From an uncultured Aquimarina sp. (GTDB lineage: Bacteria; Bacteroidota; Bacteroidia; Flavobacteriales; Flavobacteriaceae): DNA of 64,000 nt. Of this stretch, positions 45,952 to 54,374 are shown piece by piece. How positions within the stretch are numbered: the stretch's first letter is position 1; every line of letters starts with the position of its first letter. The position numbers and the translations under genes are program-made. The DNA lies in the NCBI RefSeq assembly GCF_947492405.1, contig NZ_CANLMP010000002.1:806001-870000 (forward strand), given 5' to 3'. The notes beneath the pieces were generated by a model that saw nothing but the letters and a program-made list of their open reading frames with translations, was not told where the DNA came from and ran no database searches.

Positions 45952-46671
45952 TTATTTTGAAGCTATTATGTCTATTTTCTGAATTACGGATGCTTCAAAA
46001 CCATCTAAAAGAACGGGGGCATTTTCTATAAGTGCTGCAGCAACTTTCCCTGTTAAATGTGCATCTCTACCAGAATCATCTGCAAAAGTATCAAAGATTG
46101 CATATGTAGTAGTATCTATTTTTATAGCATACCAAGACAAAGTCTCTATCTCATTATCAACTAATTTTTTGCCAACATTAAGGAAATTTTCAACATCTGT
46201 AGTCTTTGCATCTTTAGATTTCATGATAACAAGTAGACCTTTGTTTTGTAATCCAATCTTATGATTAGATGCTAGTACATCTATTGCCTGAATATCCGTG
46301 CTTGGATTAAAATTCTCTAATAAATCACCCGCATTCGCTAACAATGCCTTCGCAACTTCGCCTTTTAAATGTGCTTCTCTTCCTTCTTCTACTTCAAAAG
46401 CATCATAGATTCCAAAGGTATTGTTATCTACCTGGAAGGCAAACCACGATACTGTTTGCGGTTCTTGATTTACTAACGCTAATCCAGCAAGCAAGAAATT
46501 TTTGACATCTTGTTCTTTTCCTAATTTTGCTTTCATAATTACTAATAATCCGATAGTTTCTTTTTTTGCGTTTTGCATAATTTTTGTGTTTTTAGATTTT
46601 GAAAATGTTTGAATTGTAAGTCCTAGTGTTACAACTAAGAGTATTAATTTTAATGGAATTCTAGTTTTCAT
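45952..46671 (-). CDS. exported tandem antibiotic-biosynthesis-monooxygenase-domain protein
   Basis: The start at 46671 (MKTRIPLKLILL, preceded by AAGG) gives 239 residues. An N-terminal hydrophobic segment is followed by two ABM ferredoxin-like modules, about residues 38-130 and 140-235. Each has the sequence pattern GLLVIMKxK, TVSWFAFQVD/TLSWYAIKID, FGIYDAFEVEEGREAHL/YAIFDTFADDSGRDAHL. Such domains act on or bind quinone-like molecules without cofactor. The AraC gene downstream may control it. Confidence 0.9.
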   Translation of the reverse strand: MKTRIPLKLILLVVTLGLTIQTFSKSKNTKIMQNAKKETIGLLVIMKAKLGKEQDVKNFLLAGLALVNQEPQTVSWFAFQVDNNTFGIYDAFEVEEGREAHLKGEVAKALLANAGDLLENFNPSTDIQAIDVLASNHKIGLQNKGLLVIMKSKDAKTTDVENFLNVGKKLVDNEIETLSWYAIKIDTTTYAIFDTFADDSGRDAHLTGKVAAALIENAPVLLDGFEASVIQKIDIIASK

Positions 46672-46792
46672 CCTTGTTATGTTTTTGTTACAGTGCAAAT
46701 TTGAGGTGAAACAAAGAACTATGGAATGGATGTTTATTACTAAAGCATGGACAATATTCTAAAAAAACAATACTATTGAATACAGTATGTAC

Positions 46793-46927
46793 ATAACAAC
46801 ACGTATAATTAATTTGCTTTGGCAAGTACTTTATTTGGAAAATCTCGAAGGAATTTCATATGGCTTGTGAATGTTTACTAAATTAGTTGATTCAAGCATG
46901 TAACTAACCATAATAAACAGTTGTAAC
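46793..46927. repeat. cassette-boundary palindrome
   Basis: Left arm TAACAACACGTATAATTAATT, right arm TAACTAACCATAATAAACAGTTGTAAC. Similar along its length to 40909-41043, including a degenerate copy of the inner GAAAATTCC hairpin. Confidence 0.8.
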
Positions 46928-46945
46928 AAGCTGAAAAAAAAGAAA

Positions 46946-48103
46946 ATGAGAAAAATAATAACAGTTTTAATTCTGATATTAATCCCTATAATTGGATTTT
47001 GTCAAAACCAAAATGAAAATATTCTTTACATAGTTGACTCAATCCCAGTAATTGAAGAACCAAAAGAAGAGTTTGGAACGTTGACAGAAAAAGAAATTGA
47101 CAGAGTAGAAGTCTTAAAAAACAAAGGGGCAATTGAAAAAACTGGGCACAAAAATTTAGACAAAATCATCTATGTTTTTACAAAAGAATATGCAAACAGA
47201 CCTGATAGTATAAGAGCAATTCCAACAACAAAATTAATGACTAAAAAAAATGGGGCCTGGTACCTGAAAAAAAATAGTCAACCATATTCTGGACCTTTTA
47301 TTGACTATTACCTAAATGGCAATAAACAAGGAGAAGGAATTCTATTTAATGGTAAGCTAAAAGGCAAACGTCTGATGTATCATTTAAACGGAAACGTATC
47401 TGACGAAATTGAATACGAAAACGGAATCTCAAATGGACTTGAACAAAGATTTTATCAAGATGGAACTTTAATGCAAAAAGGGAATTTTAAGAATGGAAAA
47501 GAAACTGGAATCTGGGAAATGTATCATCCAAATGGACAATTAAAACAGCGGACTTCATTCAACGAAAACGGAAAAATGGATGGCGTATCGATTTCGTATT
47601 ACTCAACAGGAAAAGAAAAAGGGAAAAACATTTATACAAACGGTATTTATCAAAAAGACAAGGTAAACGATAAGATATTTAAACTTTACAATCAAGCTCA
47701 ATCTTACTATAAACAAGGGGATTTTAAATCCGCAATTAGAAAATATACAAAGTGTTTAGAATTAAATGAAAATTGGGCTGACGGTTATTTTGCAAGAGCT
47801 ACAGCCAAACTAAACAATCTTGAATTTGAAAAGGCAATAAAGGATTTTGACAAAACTCTTGAGCTTGAACCATTTTTTACAAACGCCTATTCTAATCGTG
47901 CTTTTGCATTAATTAGAAAATATGAATTTGTCAATAATCGAACTTTATCTAAATCAAAAGGCATCCAAATAATTGCTTCAAAAGAAATCGAAATACCAGA
48001 ATCGAAATTGATTAAAATATGTGCAGATTTGAAAAAAGCCGTTTCACTTGGAGATGATAATTGGATGGTTTTAGAAGCATTAGAAAAACATTGCAAAAAA
48101 TAA
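46946..48103 (+). CDS. exported MORN-repeat and TPR protein
   Basis: A signal peptide (to GFCQ) precedes a segment resembling the outer-membrane receptor plug (IDRVEVLKNKGAIEKTGHKNLDKIIYVFTKE). Then come MORN-type repeats at about 108-225 (YSGPFIDYYLNGNKQGEGILFNGKLKG, GNVSDEIEYENGISNGLEQRFYQDG, QLKQRTSFNENGKMDG) and TPRs at about 245-310 (LYNQAQSYYKQGDFKSAIRKYTK, YFARATAKLNNLEFEKAIKDFDK). It probably serves as a binding scaffold in the envelope. It starts 19 bases after a palindromic element. Confidence 0.88.
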   Translation: MRKIITVLILILIPIIGFCQNQNENILYIVDSIPVIEEPKEEFGTLTEKEIDRVEVLKNKGAIEKTGHKNLDKIIYVFTKEYANRPDSIRAIPTTKLMTKKNGAWYLKKNSQPYSGPFIDYYLNGNKQGEGILFNGKLKGKRLMYHLNGNVSDEIEYENGISNGLEQRFYQDGTLMQKGNFKNGKETGIWEMYHPNGQLKQRTSFNENGKMDGVSISYYSTGKEKGKNIYTNGIYQKDKVNDKIFKLYNQAQSYYKQGDFKSAIRKYTKCLELNENWADGYFARATAKLNNLEFEKAIKDFDKTLELEPFFTNAYSNRAFALIRKYEFVNNRTLSKSKGIQIIASKEIEIPESKLIKICADLKKAVSLGDDNWMVLEALEKHCKK

Positions 48104-48135
48104 AACCAGTATACAACACTATTATAGCAAATATT

Positions 48136-49101
48136 ATGATGAAATTTAGATTACAAATATTTTTTCTATTTAGCATAGCCGTATCAAACGTTTTTTCTCA
48201 AGATGTTAATTGGTTAGAATACTACTCAATTGAAGAAGCTCTTAAAGAACCAAATAAAGTTGGTTATTTAGTTTTACGAGGAAAGGGATTAGAAAAATTC
48301 CCTTCAGAAATTTTAAAGTTCAAGTATCTTCGAAAAATAGACCTCCAAGACAACAAAATAAAAGAAATACCTAAAGAAATAGGGCAATTAGTTTATTTAG
48401 AAGAATTGGTTCTTCAAGATAACCAGATAGATTCTTTACCTGAAACGATTGGGGACTTATCGAAATTAAAAGAACTGTATCTAAGAGATAATAATCTTAA
48501 TTATTTACCCGATTCTTTTGGAAATTTAACGAGTCTGACACATTTATTCGCTTCTAATAATAAATTAAAAGAGCTTCCTAATTCATTTGCCAAACTAAAC
48601 TCATTGACCGATTTGGACATAAACGGAAATAATTTTTTGGAATTCCCTAAATCAATATCTCTAATTCCTAGTTTAGAGTATATTAATCTAGCTAGAAACG
48701 ATATTAATGAATTAAACTCATTAGATAAACTTAGTAAATTACGTGAACTTCGGGTATCAAAACTTAATACATTTCCTATTTCAATTTTAAGCTTAAATAG
48801 TATTAAATATCTTTTCTTTTATGATTGTAACTTTGGAGAGATTCCCAAAGACATTTCAAATTTAAATAGCTTGATAAAATTAACTTTTGAGAATTGTAAT
48901 CTAAAAAAATTACCTGAAGGATTTGAAAAATTAAACCAAATTAAACGACTTGATCTGCGAAATAATCAAATTAAAACTTTTTTACCTCATTTTAATAATT
49001 GTTCAAAATTTAAAGAAATTATATTAGAGAGAAATAGTATTTCTGAAGATGAAAAAGAAAAACTTAAGAAAATGTGTCCTGACATAAAATTTAGGATTTA
49101 A
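48136..49101 (+). CDS. exported leucine-rich repeat protein
   Basis: The start is set at 48136 (or 48139) because a signal peptide (MMKFRLQIFFLFSIAVSNVF, then SQ) begins there. The 321-residue protein has about ten LRRs of roughly 23 residues (for example LRKIDLQDNKIKEIPKEIG, LEELVLQDNQIDSLPETIG, LKELYLRDNNLNYLPDSFG). It is a likely protein-binding surface molecule. A truncated boundary element (TACAACACTATTATAGCAA, 48113 onward) precedes it. Two further small lipoprotein genes follow closely. Confidence 0.93.
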   Translation: MMKFRLQIFFLFSIAVSNVFSQDVNWLEYYSIEEALKEPNKVGYLVLRGKGLEKFPSEILKFKYLRKIDLQDNKIKEIPKEIGQLVYLEELVLQDNQIDSLPETIGDLSKLKELYLRDNNLNYLPDSFGNLTSLTHLFASNNKLKELPNSFAKLNSLTDLDINGNNFLEFPKSISLIPSLEYINLARNDINELNSLDKLSKLRELRVSKLNTFPISILSLNSIKYLFFYDCNFGEIPKDISNLNSLIKLTFENCNLKKLPEGFEKLNQIKRLDLRNNQIKTFLPHFNNCSKFKEIILERNSISEDEKEKLKKMCPDIKFRI

Positions 49102-49114
49102 AACAAACTTTGCA

Positions 49115-49489
49115 ATGAAAAATAGAATATGCTATTGTTTGATGTTATTTTCTCTAATACTATTTTCTTGTTCTCAGAATGTAAACGAGCAAGTTACCAA
49201 GTCTTGGAAAGTAGTTAAAATGGAAAAAATAGTAAAGGTTATGTCTAATAGCTATACGCCAATTAATATAGATATTAATAAAAATATGTCATATCATTTT
49301 TTATCTAATGAAAGAGTTGAGTTAACAACTCAATCGGGAACTAAACTTAAAGGATTATGGTCAAAAAAAGATAGCATAATTAATATAAATATAAAGGGTG
49401 AAGTTAAAAAATTTAGAATACTTAAATTAACAGACAAAAAACTAATAATGATGTCTGATAAATTCAAATTTTATTTGGAGAGTAAATAA
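49115..49489 (+). CDS. small lipoprotein, lipocalin-like
   Basis: The 124-residue product has the lipobox ILFSC (C19). The mature part begins VTKSWKVVKMEKIVKV and continues with strands ending KLIMMSDKFKFYLESK, compatible with a short lipocalin-like (DUF4923/DUF5004-type) barrel. The KSWKV element is the usual first strand of that family. It lies 13 bases behind the LRR gene and probably shares its transcript. Confidence 0.75.
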   Translation: MKNRICYCLMLFSLILFSCSQNVNEQVTKSWKVVKMEKIVKVMSNSYTPINIDINKNMSYHFLSNERVELTTQSGTKLKGLWSKKDSIININIKGEVKKFRILKLTDKKLIMMSDKFKFYLESK

Positions 49490-49526
49490 AATAGTCTGAA
49501 ATAAAAAATATTGACCAACATTATAT

Positions 49527-50126
49527 ATGAAAGTAAAAATCATAATTCTGGTGCTTACAATGGGGTTTATCTCCTGTAAACCTGAGCGAAAATCTGAGAA
49601 TATAAACTCTAACTCAAAAAAAGATTTGGATACCGAAATCAAAGCTGTTCAAGATGAGAAAAGCGTCGAAAAAACACAACCGATACATGATACTATTGAA
49701 CGTTTTTTTCCACTAGAAAAAGAAACTATCAAAAAAGATACTTTGATTCAGAATTTGGACATAAGAATTTCTATCGTTCAAAATTCTTTAGATTCATATG
49801 TAGTCGATGAATTTGACAGTGACGGAGTGAAAAATATTCATAAGTATCGTGATTCTGAACATCACTTGACTATAAACAAAGGCGCAAAAGTTCTAATCGA
49901 TACAATATTTAAGAAAGACAAATTCGCAGAGAATGCTGGTCAACAGTTAATTGATATATCCAGGTTTCACGGATATTGGTTTAATAAAATTAAAGACGAA
50001 CAGATCGAATTATTTGGTGTGATATCAAAACCTGAAGGAGGTGACTGGACATTTGCATTTAAACATTTATTTGATATAAGAACTGGTAGATTTGAAATAA
50101 AGGAATCAGTCGATGATGAAATGTAA
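49527..50126 (+). CDS. small lipoprotein of unknown function
   Basis: The 199-residue product has the lipobox GFISC (C17). A Ser/Asn/Lys-rich linker to about residue 60 is followed by a domain with DSYVVDEFDSDGVKNIHKYRDSEHHLTI and GYWFNKIKDEQIELFGVISKPEGGDWTF. No family recognised. A short half-element (CCAACATTATATATG) just upstream looks like a truncated boundary repeat and includes the start codon. Confidence 0.75.
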   Translation: MKVKIIILVLTMGFISCKPERKSENINSNSKKDLDTEIKAVQDEKSVEKTQPIHDTIERFFPLEKETIKKDTLIQNLDIRISIVQNSLDSYVVDEFDSDGVKNIHKYRDSEHHLTINKGAKVLIDTIFKKDKFAENAGQQLIDISRFHGYWFNKIKDEQIELFGVISKPEGGDWTFAFKHLFDIRTGRFEIKESVDDEM

Positions 50127-50145
50127 AAGACTATACACGATATTA

Positions 50146-50297
50146 TATATGAATACAGAGTAATTTAGTACTAAATCAACAGGTCATTTCCTTTTTGCTA
50201 TCACACTAGATTTTTATAAATTAAGTAAGAAATAAAAATGCACAGATAAATCAATTGGCTTAAGCTTTCTTACCTTGCTTCAATTCATATATTTGGC
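50146..50297. repeat. cassette-boundary element, 150-base repeat copy 2
   Basis: Homologous to 41611-41762 with about one change every five bases by eye. It is flanked by ATATATGAATA on the left and CAATTCATATATTTGG on the right, again an inverted pair. Confidence 0.8.
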
Positions 50298-50328
50298 TTT
50301 AAATCCTTAACTTTTGAAAAACTAAAAA

Positions 50329-51339
50329 ATGAATCACAACATTCCAAACCCTAGTAAACAATTAGGAATTATTACAGAGTACTCATTGGGTTGGGAAACG
50401 ATGTCTACTCATGAATTGGCACTAAACAAAGAATATATTTTTGTGACAGGGCAAAAAAATCATCAAGTAGCAAAACTCGATTACACGGGTAAATTGATTA
50501 CTCATTATAAAATGCCAGAAGGTAGTGGACCTCACGGTATTTTGATTGATACCAAAGATCAATTATGGGTTTCCTTAGAATTCTTTGGAAAAGTAGTTAG
50601 ACTAGACGATCATGGAGAAATAGTCGATGAGGTAGATGTAAATATACATTTAGAATCTGGTACGGTTATCAATCCTGCACCTCATGGAATTTGTTTAGAC
50701 TCTGATGAAGAACACATTTGGTTTACTGGAAAAAGAACCAGTACAGTTGGTAAATTTAATATTGCAACAAAAAAAGTAGAACATTTCGAATTGCCCAATT
50801 TAGCTGCCCTACCCATCTTTTTACACGCAGGTGTTAACGGGACTATTTGGGGTACAGAACTACAGGGTAATGCTATTTTAAACGTAAATTCCTCTGGTCA
50901 TGTTTTAGAGTATGGAATTCCTACTTCTAACAGCAGACCCATTGGTGTTATTCCAGGACCTACAGGAAAATATATGTGGTTTACAGAAGAAGCGGGAGTG
51001 AAAATCGGAAAGATAGATGCAAAAGGTACTATTACAGAGTTTTCTGTACCTGTTTTGCAAAAGAATCACATAGTAGCTTCATTAGCCTTTGACCAGGAAA
51101 ATAATTTATGGGTACAAGTGTATGTAGATCATAATAGCCCAAATCCAAAAGGGAATGATTATGTTATAAAGTACGATAAGAGCATTGTAGCGGCAGAATC
51201 TTTGAACGATGTTCCTTTTGTATTACACTATTTACCAAGCAAAATGTCTATGATGCATAGAATAAAATTAGGAAAAGACGGAAATCTTTGGTTCACGGAG
51301 ATGATGACAGATACTTTAGGTAAGATCGAGATATCTTAA
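50329..51339 (+). CDS. virginiamycin B lyase-like (streptogramin lyase-type) propeller protein
   Basis: The 336-residue protein has six or seven blades with the Vgb pattern (GPHGILIDTKDQLWVSLEFFGKVVRLD; PHGICLDSDEEHIWFTGKRTSTVGKFN; GVIPGPTGKYMWFTEEAGVKIGKID; GKDGNLWFTEMMTDTLGKIE). Streptogramin B lyase Vgb opens the depsipeptide ring of virginiamycin B, but most distant homologues are not resistance enzymes, so function is unproven. No signal peptide, so cytoplasmic. It follows the second 150-base repeat element. Confidence 0.85.
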   Translation: MNHNIPNPSKQLGIITEYSLGWETMSTHELALNKEYIFVTGQKNHQVAKLDYTGKLITHYKMPEGSGPHGILIDTKDQLWVSLEFFGKVVRLDDHGEIVDEVDVNIHLESGTVINPAPHGICLDSDEEHIWFTGKRTSTVGKFNIATKKVEHFELPNLAALPIFLHAGVNGTIWGTELQGNAILNVNSSGHVLEYGIPTSNSRPIGVIPGPTGKYMWFTEEAGVKIGKIDAKGTITEFSVPVLQKNHIVASLAFDQENNLWVQVYVDHNSPNPKGNDYVIKYDKSIVAAESLNDVPFVLHYLPSKMSMMHRIKLGKDGNLWFTEMMTDTLGKIEIS

Positions 51340-51467
51340 AAAATTAAATATTAGACAAGGCAAATTTTAGAATTTGATTTTATAAAGTTGTTTATACTTT
51401 TAAAATGAAAAAATAAATAAAAAGTTTTGGCTAAGTACTTAAACGAAAATAAAACGCTAATTTAATC

Positions 51468-51499
51468 CCTTACTACCATATTCGGAACGTTGTACAACA
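51468..51499. repeat. right arm of a cassette-boundary element
   Basis: CCTTACTACCATATTCGGAA followed by CGTTGTACAAC matches the right ends of the other elements (TACTA...GACGTTGTA). A matching left arm is not evident in 51340-51430, so the element looks truncated. Confidence 0.5.
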
Positions 51500-51501
51500 T
51501 T

Positions 51502-52248
51502 ATGAAAAAAATATTTTTAAGCCTTATTTTGATTACGTTTTTGTCCAATTGTACTGGACAAACAAAAGATGTTCATAAATTAAAGAAAAGCGTTGACCAA
51601 AGCTGGATAAAAGAAAACCCATTAATACAAAAAACTAAACCTTCATTTTTTAATGAAATTAATCATTCCGAATTCTTGATTTTAGAATTGAATTTTAGTG
51701 GTAAAAGTATTCCTTTTGTTTGGGACTGTGACTTTTCTATTTTAAACTTTCTTTCTAATAAGGAATATTTAATAGAGAATAAAAATCATCAGTTTAACAA
51801 CAAAAATCATACAATTTCAACCATAAAATGGACAGAGGAAATAAGTAGCCTACTATGGTTTAGGGATAAAATCCATAAATCGAAAGTTGATAACTGGCAC
51901 TTAGAAAATTATTTCGATTGTGAAGGAATTATTTCTTTTCCCAATCTAAAATTCGAGAAAATATTCGAACTTAAAAATGCAAGAACTAATCTAGAAAAAG
52001 GTATAGCCATTATACCTTTTACAAGTGAAATTCAAAATATAGCATATAGTGAAATTGAGTTAATTTCTCAAACTGGACAATTGATGAAAGGAACTGGTTA
52101 TGATATTAATGAAGACAAAGTAACTGATATATTTATTCATTATCAAGAATTAGATGATGAGGGATTTACGGGCTACAAAAGATTATACATAAATATTAAC
52201 GGTAATTGGTCTTGTAAATGGATAGAATATTATGAAGAGTGCATATAA
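51502..52248 (+). CDS. small lipoprotein of unknown function
   Basis: The ATG at 51502 gives the signal peptide MKKIFLSLILITFLSNC with lipobox cysteine at 17. The 248-residue protein has WIKENPLIQKTKPSFFNEIN near 34-53 and a C-terminal part with DINEDKVTDIFIHYQELDDEG, which looks like a calcium-loop-like (EF-type, DxNxDxxxD) element seen in FG-GAP/integrin-like proteins. No family recognised. It starts 3 bases after an element right arm. Confidence 0.75.
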   Translation: MKKIFLSLILITFLSNCTGQTKDVHKLKKSVDQSWIKENPLIQKTKPSFFNEINHSEFLILELNFSGKSIPFVWDCDFSILNFLSNKEYLIENKNHQFNNKNHTISTIKWTEEISSLLWFRDKIHKSKVDNWHLENYFDCEGIISFPNLKFEKIFELKNARTNLEKGIAIIPFTSEIQNIAYSEIELISQTGQLMKGTGYDINEDKVTDIFIHYQELDDEGFTGYKRLYININGNWSCKWIEYYEECI

Positions 52249-52252
52249 AAAA

Positions 52253-52445
52253 GTTGCATAACAACACCTATAATTAATGCTGGAATAGGTGATAGTGGAA
52301 ATATTGGCTAGTTTATATTATCGAAAAAGCTTTTTCGTTATTTTTATCCGATCAAACTAAAAACAACTAAAACTTTTATTTGTGCTGGATTGAAATTCTC
52401 TGAATTTATGAACTACACTAATCATCAAATTTGGAACGTTTTACC
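52253..52445. repeat. cassette-boundary element, degenerate
   Basis: Left end GTTGCATAACAACACCTATA then ATTAATGC, right end GGAACGTTTTACC. Arms pair poorly. Inside lies a perfect 16-base palindrome CGAAAAAGCTTTTTCG at 52322-52337. Confidence 0.55.
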
Positions 52446-52481
52446 TAAGCAAAAAATCAAAACAATAGACTAAAATTTTTG

Positions 52482-53309
52482 ATGAAAACAATAATTAACT
52501 CTTTGAAAAATCATATTAGTTTTTCAAATTTTTGGGTTAGAAATGGCTTTATAATTGTAATAATTTCTGTTTTATCAAACCATCTTTTTGAGCCGGAAAA
52601 TTTTCCGTTTAATAAAAACTACAAATTTCCTTTATTCCCTATTGTTGTATCAATAATTGCAGGAAGTCTGATAATTCTTATCGCTCGCTTTAATTTCAAA
52701 TATTTTAAAACCAAATACTTCACTAAAGAAATTAACCCGCAGCTGCTATTCCGTTTCCTGTTTTCAACCTTAGGTTATATTACTATACTATATATCATTT
52801 TTTATTATGGCTTAAATGGTTTGATTAATGGAATTGAATCATACAATGCTTATAATCTACTAACGGGACTTTCAGTCTCTCTATTAATATGCACTCTCGG
52901 AATTACTCTTTTATTTTCAACTGATATCTATAGACTCCACAAACTTATCTCCATAAAAGGTACACTTAAAGTTCAACAAGGAGGGAAAATAACTTTAGTT
53001 AAATATCCTGAAATTGCTTATATATATAGTGAAAACAAAATAGTATATATTATAAAAACTGATGGAACTAAAATTCTTACGGATTTCACACTAAATGAAG
53101 TTGAAAGTAAAATAAGCGAACAAAGTTTTTATAGAGCAAATAGACAAATTATTCTTCATATCCATTCTATTGAACAAGTACGATCAATAGAAAACGGAAA
53201 ATTATCTGTATTACTCAAACCTACAATTTCTGACAAAAAAGCTTTTCAAATAAATATTAGTAGGTACAAGAAACAATCATTTATGGATTGGTTTGAGAAA
53301 AAAATTTAA
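52482..53309 (+). CDS. membrane LytTR-domain regulator
   Basis: The 275-residue protein (ATG at 52482) has four transmembrane helices in residues 15-150 and a LytTR DNA-binding domain at about 160-270 (KYPEIAYIYSENKIVYIIKTDGTKIL, FYRANRQIILHIHSIEQVRSIENGKLSVLLK). The layout is that of membrane-anchored LytTR regulators without receiver domain. It would bind DNA from the membrane. No sensor kinase is next to it; a CPBP protease gene follows after 115 bases. Confidence 0.9.
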   Translation: MKTIINSLKNHISFSNFWVRNGFIIVIISVLSNHLFEPENFPFNKNYKFPLFPIVVSIIAGSLIILIARFNFKYFKTKYFTKEINPQLLFRFLFSTLGYITILYIIFYYGLNGLINGIESYNAYNLLTGLSVSLLICTLGITLLFSTDIYRLHKLISIKGTLKVQQGGKITLVKYPEIAYIYSENKIVYIIKTDGTKILTDFTLNEVESKISEQSFYRANRQIILHIHSIEQVRSIENGKLSVLLKPTISDKKAFQINISRYKKQSFMDWFEKKI

Positions 53310-53424
53310 TTTGAGTTGATTATTCAGTTATTATTTTGATACCATTCAGTTAAAATGATCGGTTAATCCCCGTTTTTATTGATTTATCGTTATTAATTCG
53401 TTTAAAACTAAAAACGATAAAAAA

Positions 53425-54075
53425 ATGAATAAAACCTTTTTAACTACAAAATTAACACCAGTAATCGCTATAGTTCTTTGTTATATTTTATACCTATCAG
53501 GAAATTTTTATATGATTATAGCGGCTTTAATATTATTAATAGCAAGCGCAATAGAATACAAAAAGGAAATTTTTAGCTCTTTAGGTTTTCAGCGTAAAGG
53601 AATAAATATAAAAAATCTATTAATTGTAGCACCACTATTGGGTATCGTTATCTTCTTCTTTTATGGCTATGTAATGATGCCAAGTGTTACCTATCTTACG
53701 GGGCAACCTATAGACTTTTCTGTATTCGAACCCTATAAAGGGAACTTACCAGCGACACTAAGTTTATTTGCTCTTATTTGGGCTTCAGCTGCATTTGGCG
53801 AAGAAATTGTATTTAGAGGGTACCTAATGAGACAATTTACTAAGTTTTTTGGATCAAGTAAAATTAGCCTTGTTATTAACATTCTACTATTTGGATTTAT
53901 TTTTGGCTATATACATGCATATCAAGGATTAAGTGGACAGATTTTATCTGGTATCACGGGTATGCTTTTAGCTATTATTTTTCATATCCGCAAGAACGAT
54001 TTGTGGTTCAATATTGCTCTTCATGGGTTTATTGATACTGTTGCATTAGTATATATATATTATGGTTGGCTTTAA
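53425..54075 (+). CDS. CPBP-family intramembrane protease
   Basis: The 216-residue protein has about seven transmembrane helices. The conserved motifs are E126-E127-x-x-x-R131 (GEEIVFRG), F160-x-x-x-H164 (FGYIH) and H200-x-x-x-D204. They match the CAAX prenyl protease/bacteriocin self-immunity CPBP family; a transmembrane glutamyl protease activity is likely. Such proteins sometimes provide immunity to peptide bacteriocins, but no peptide gene is next to it. Confidence 0.93.
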   Translation: MNKTFLTTKLTPVIAIVLCYILYLSGNFYMIIAALILLIASAIEYKKEIFSSLGFQRKGINIKNLLIVAPLLGIVIFFFYGYVMMPSVTYLTGQPIDFSVFEPYKGNLPATLSLFALIWASAAFGEEIVFRGYLMRQFTKFFGSSKISLVINILLFGFIFGYIHAYQGLSGQILSGITGMLLAIIFHIRKNDLWFNIALHGFIDTVALVYIYYGWL

Positions 54076-54101
54076 GTAATTAAAAAACAGTAAAGCTTAT
54101 G

Positions 54102-54292
54102 TATAACCAGGTGTAAGGAAACATAGTTTTTTGTATTTAACGGAAAGGTTTGTGTTTGTTTATGAAGTCGCTAAATATAAAATCAGACATTCACGAAAAA
54201 TGATAGAAGTAAAATATTTATATTTGGCTTAGCACCGATCCAAAACATGTCGCTTATTACCTGTTACTAATTTTCTTATACGAGACGTTGTA
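54102..54292. repeat. cassette-boundary palindrome, right-most seen
   Basis: TATAACCAGGTGTAAGGAAA pairs with TTTTCTTATACGAG then ACGTTGTA. The element is long (about 190 bases) and lies between the CPBP gene and the hydrolase gene. Confidence 0.7.
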
Positions 54293-54374
54293 AAAAAGGT
54301 TCGATAAATATTTAGGTGTAGTCCTATTTCAAAAAAACTAAAACACAAATCAAGTATATATCAAAACCAACAAA

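Noticed and set aside
52322..52337. Perfect palindrome CGAAAAAGCTTTTTCG as a stand-alone terminator
   Set aside because: It has no loop of normal size and lies inside a degenerate boundary element; role unclear.
35798..54300. CRISPR array
   Set aside because: The repeated elements are long, divergent palindromes around genes, not short regular repeats with spacers.
35798..54300. Classical class 1-type attC sites with strict RYYYAAC/GTTRRRY at both ends
   Set aside because: Only some ends fit the strict cores, so I describe the elements as attC-like and do not call them integron sites.
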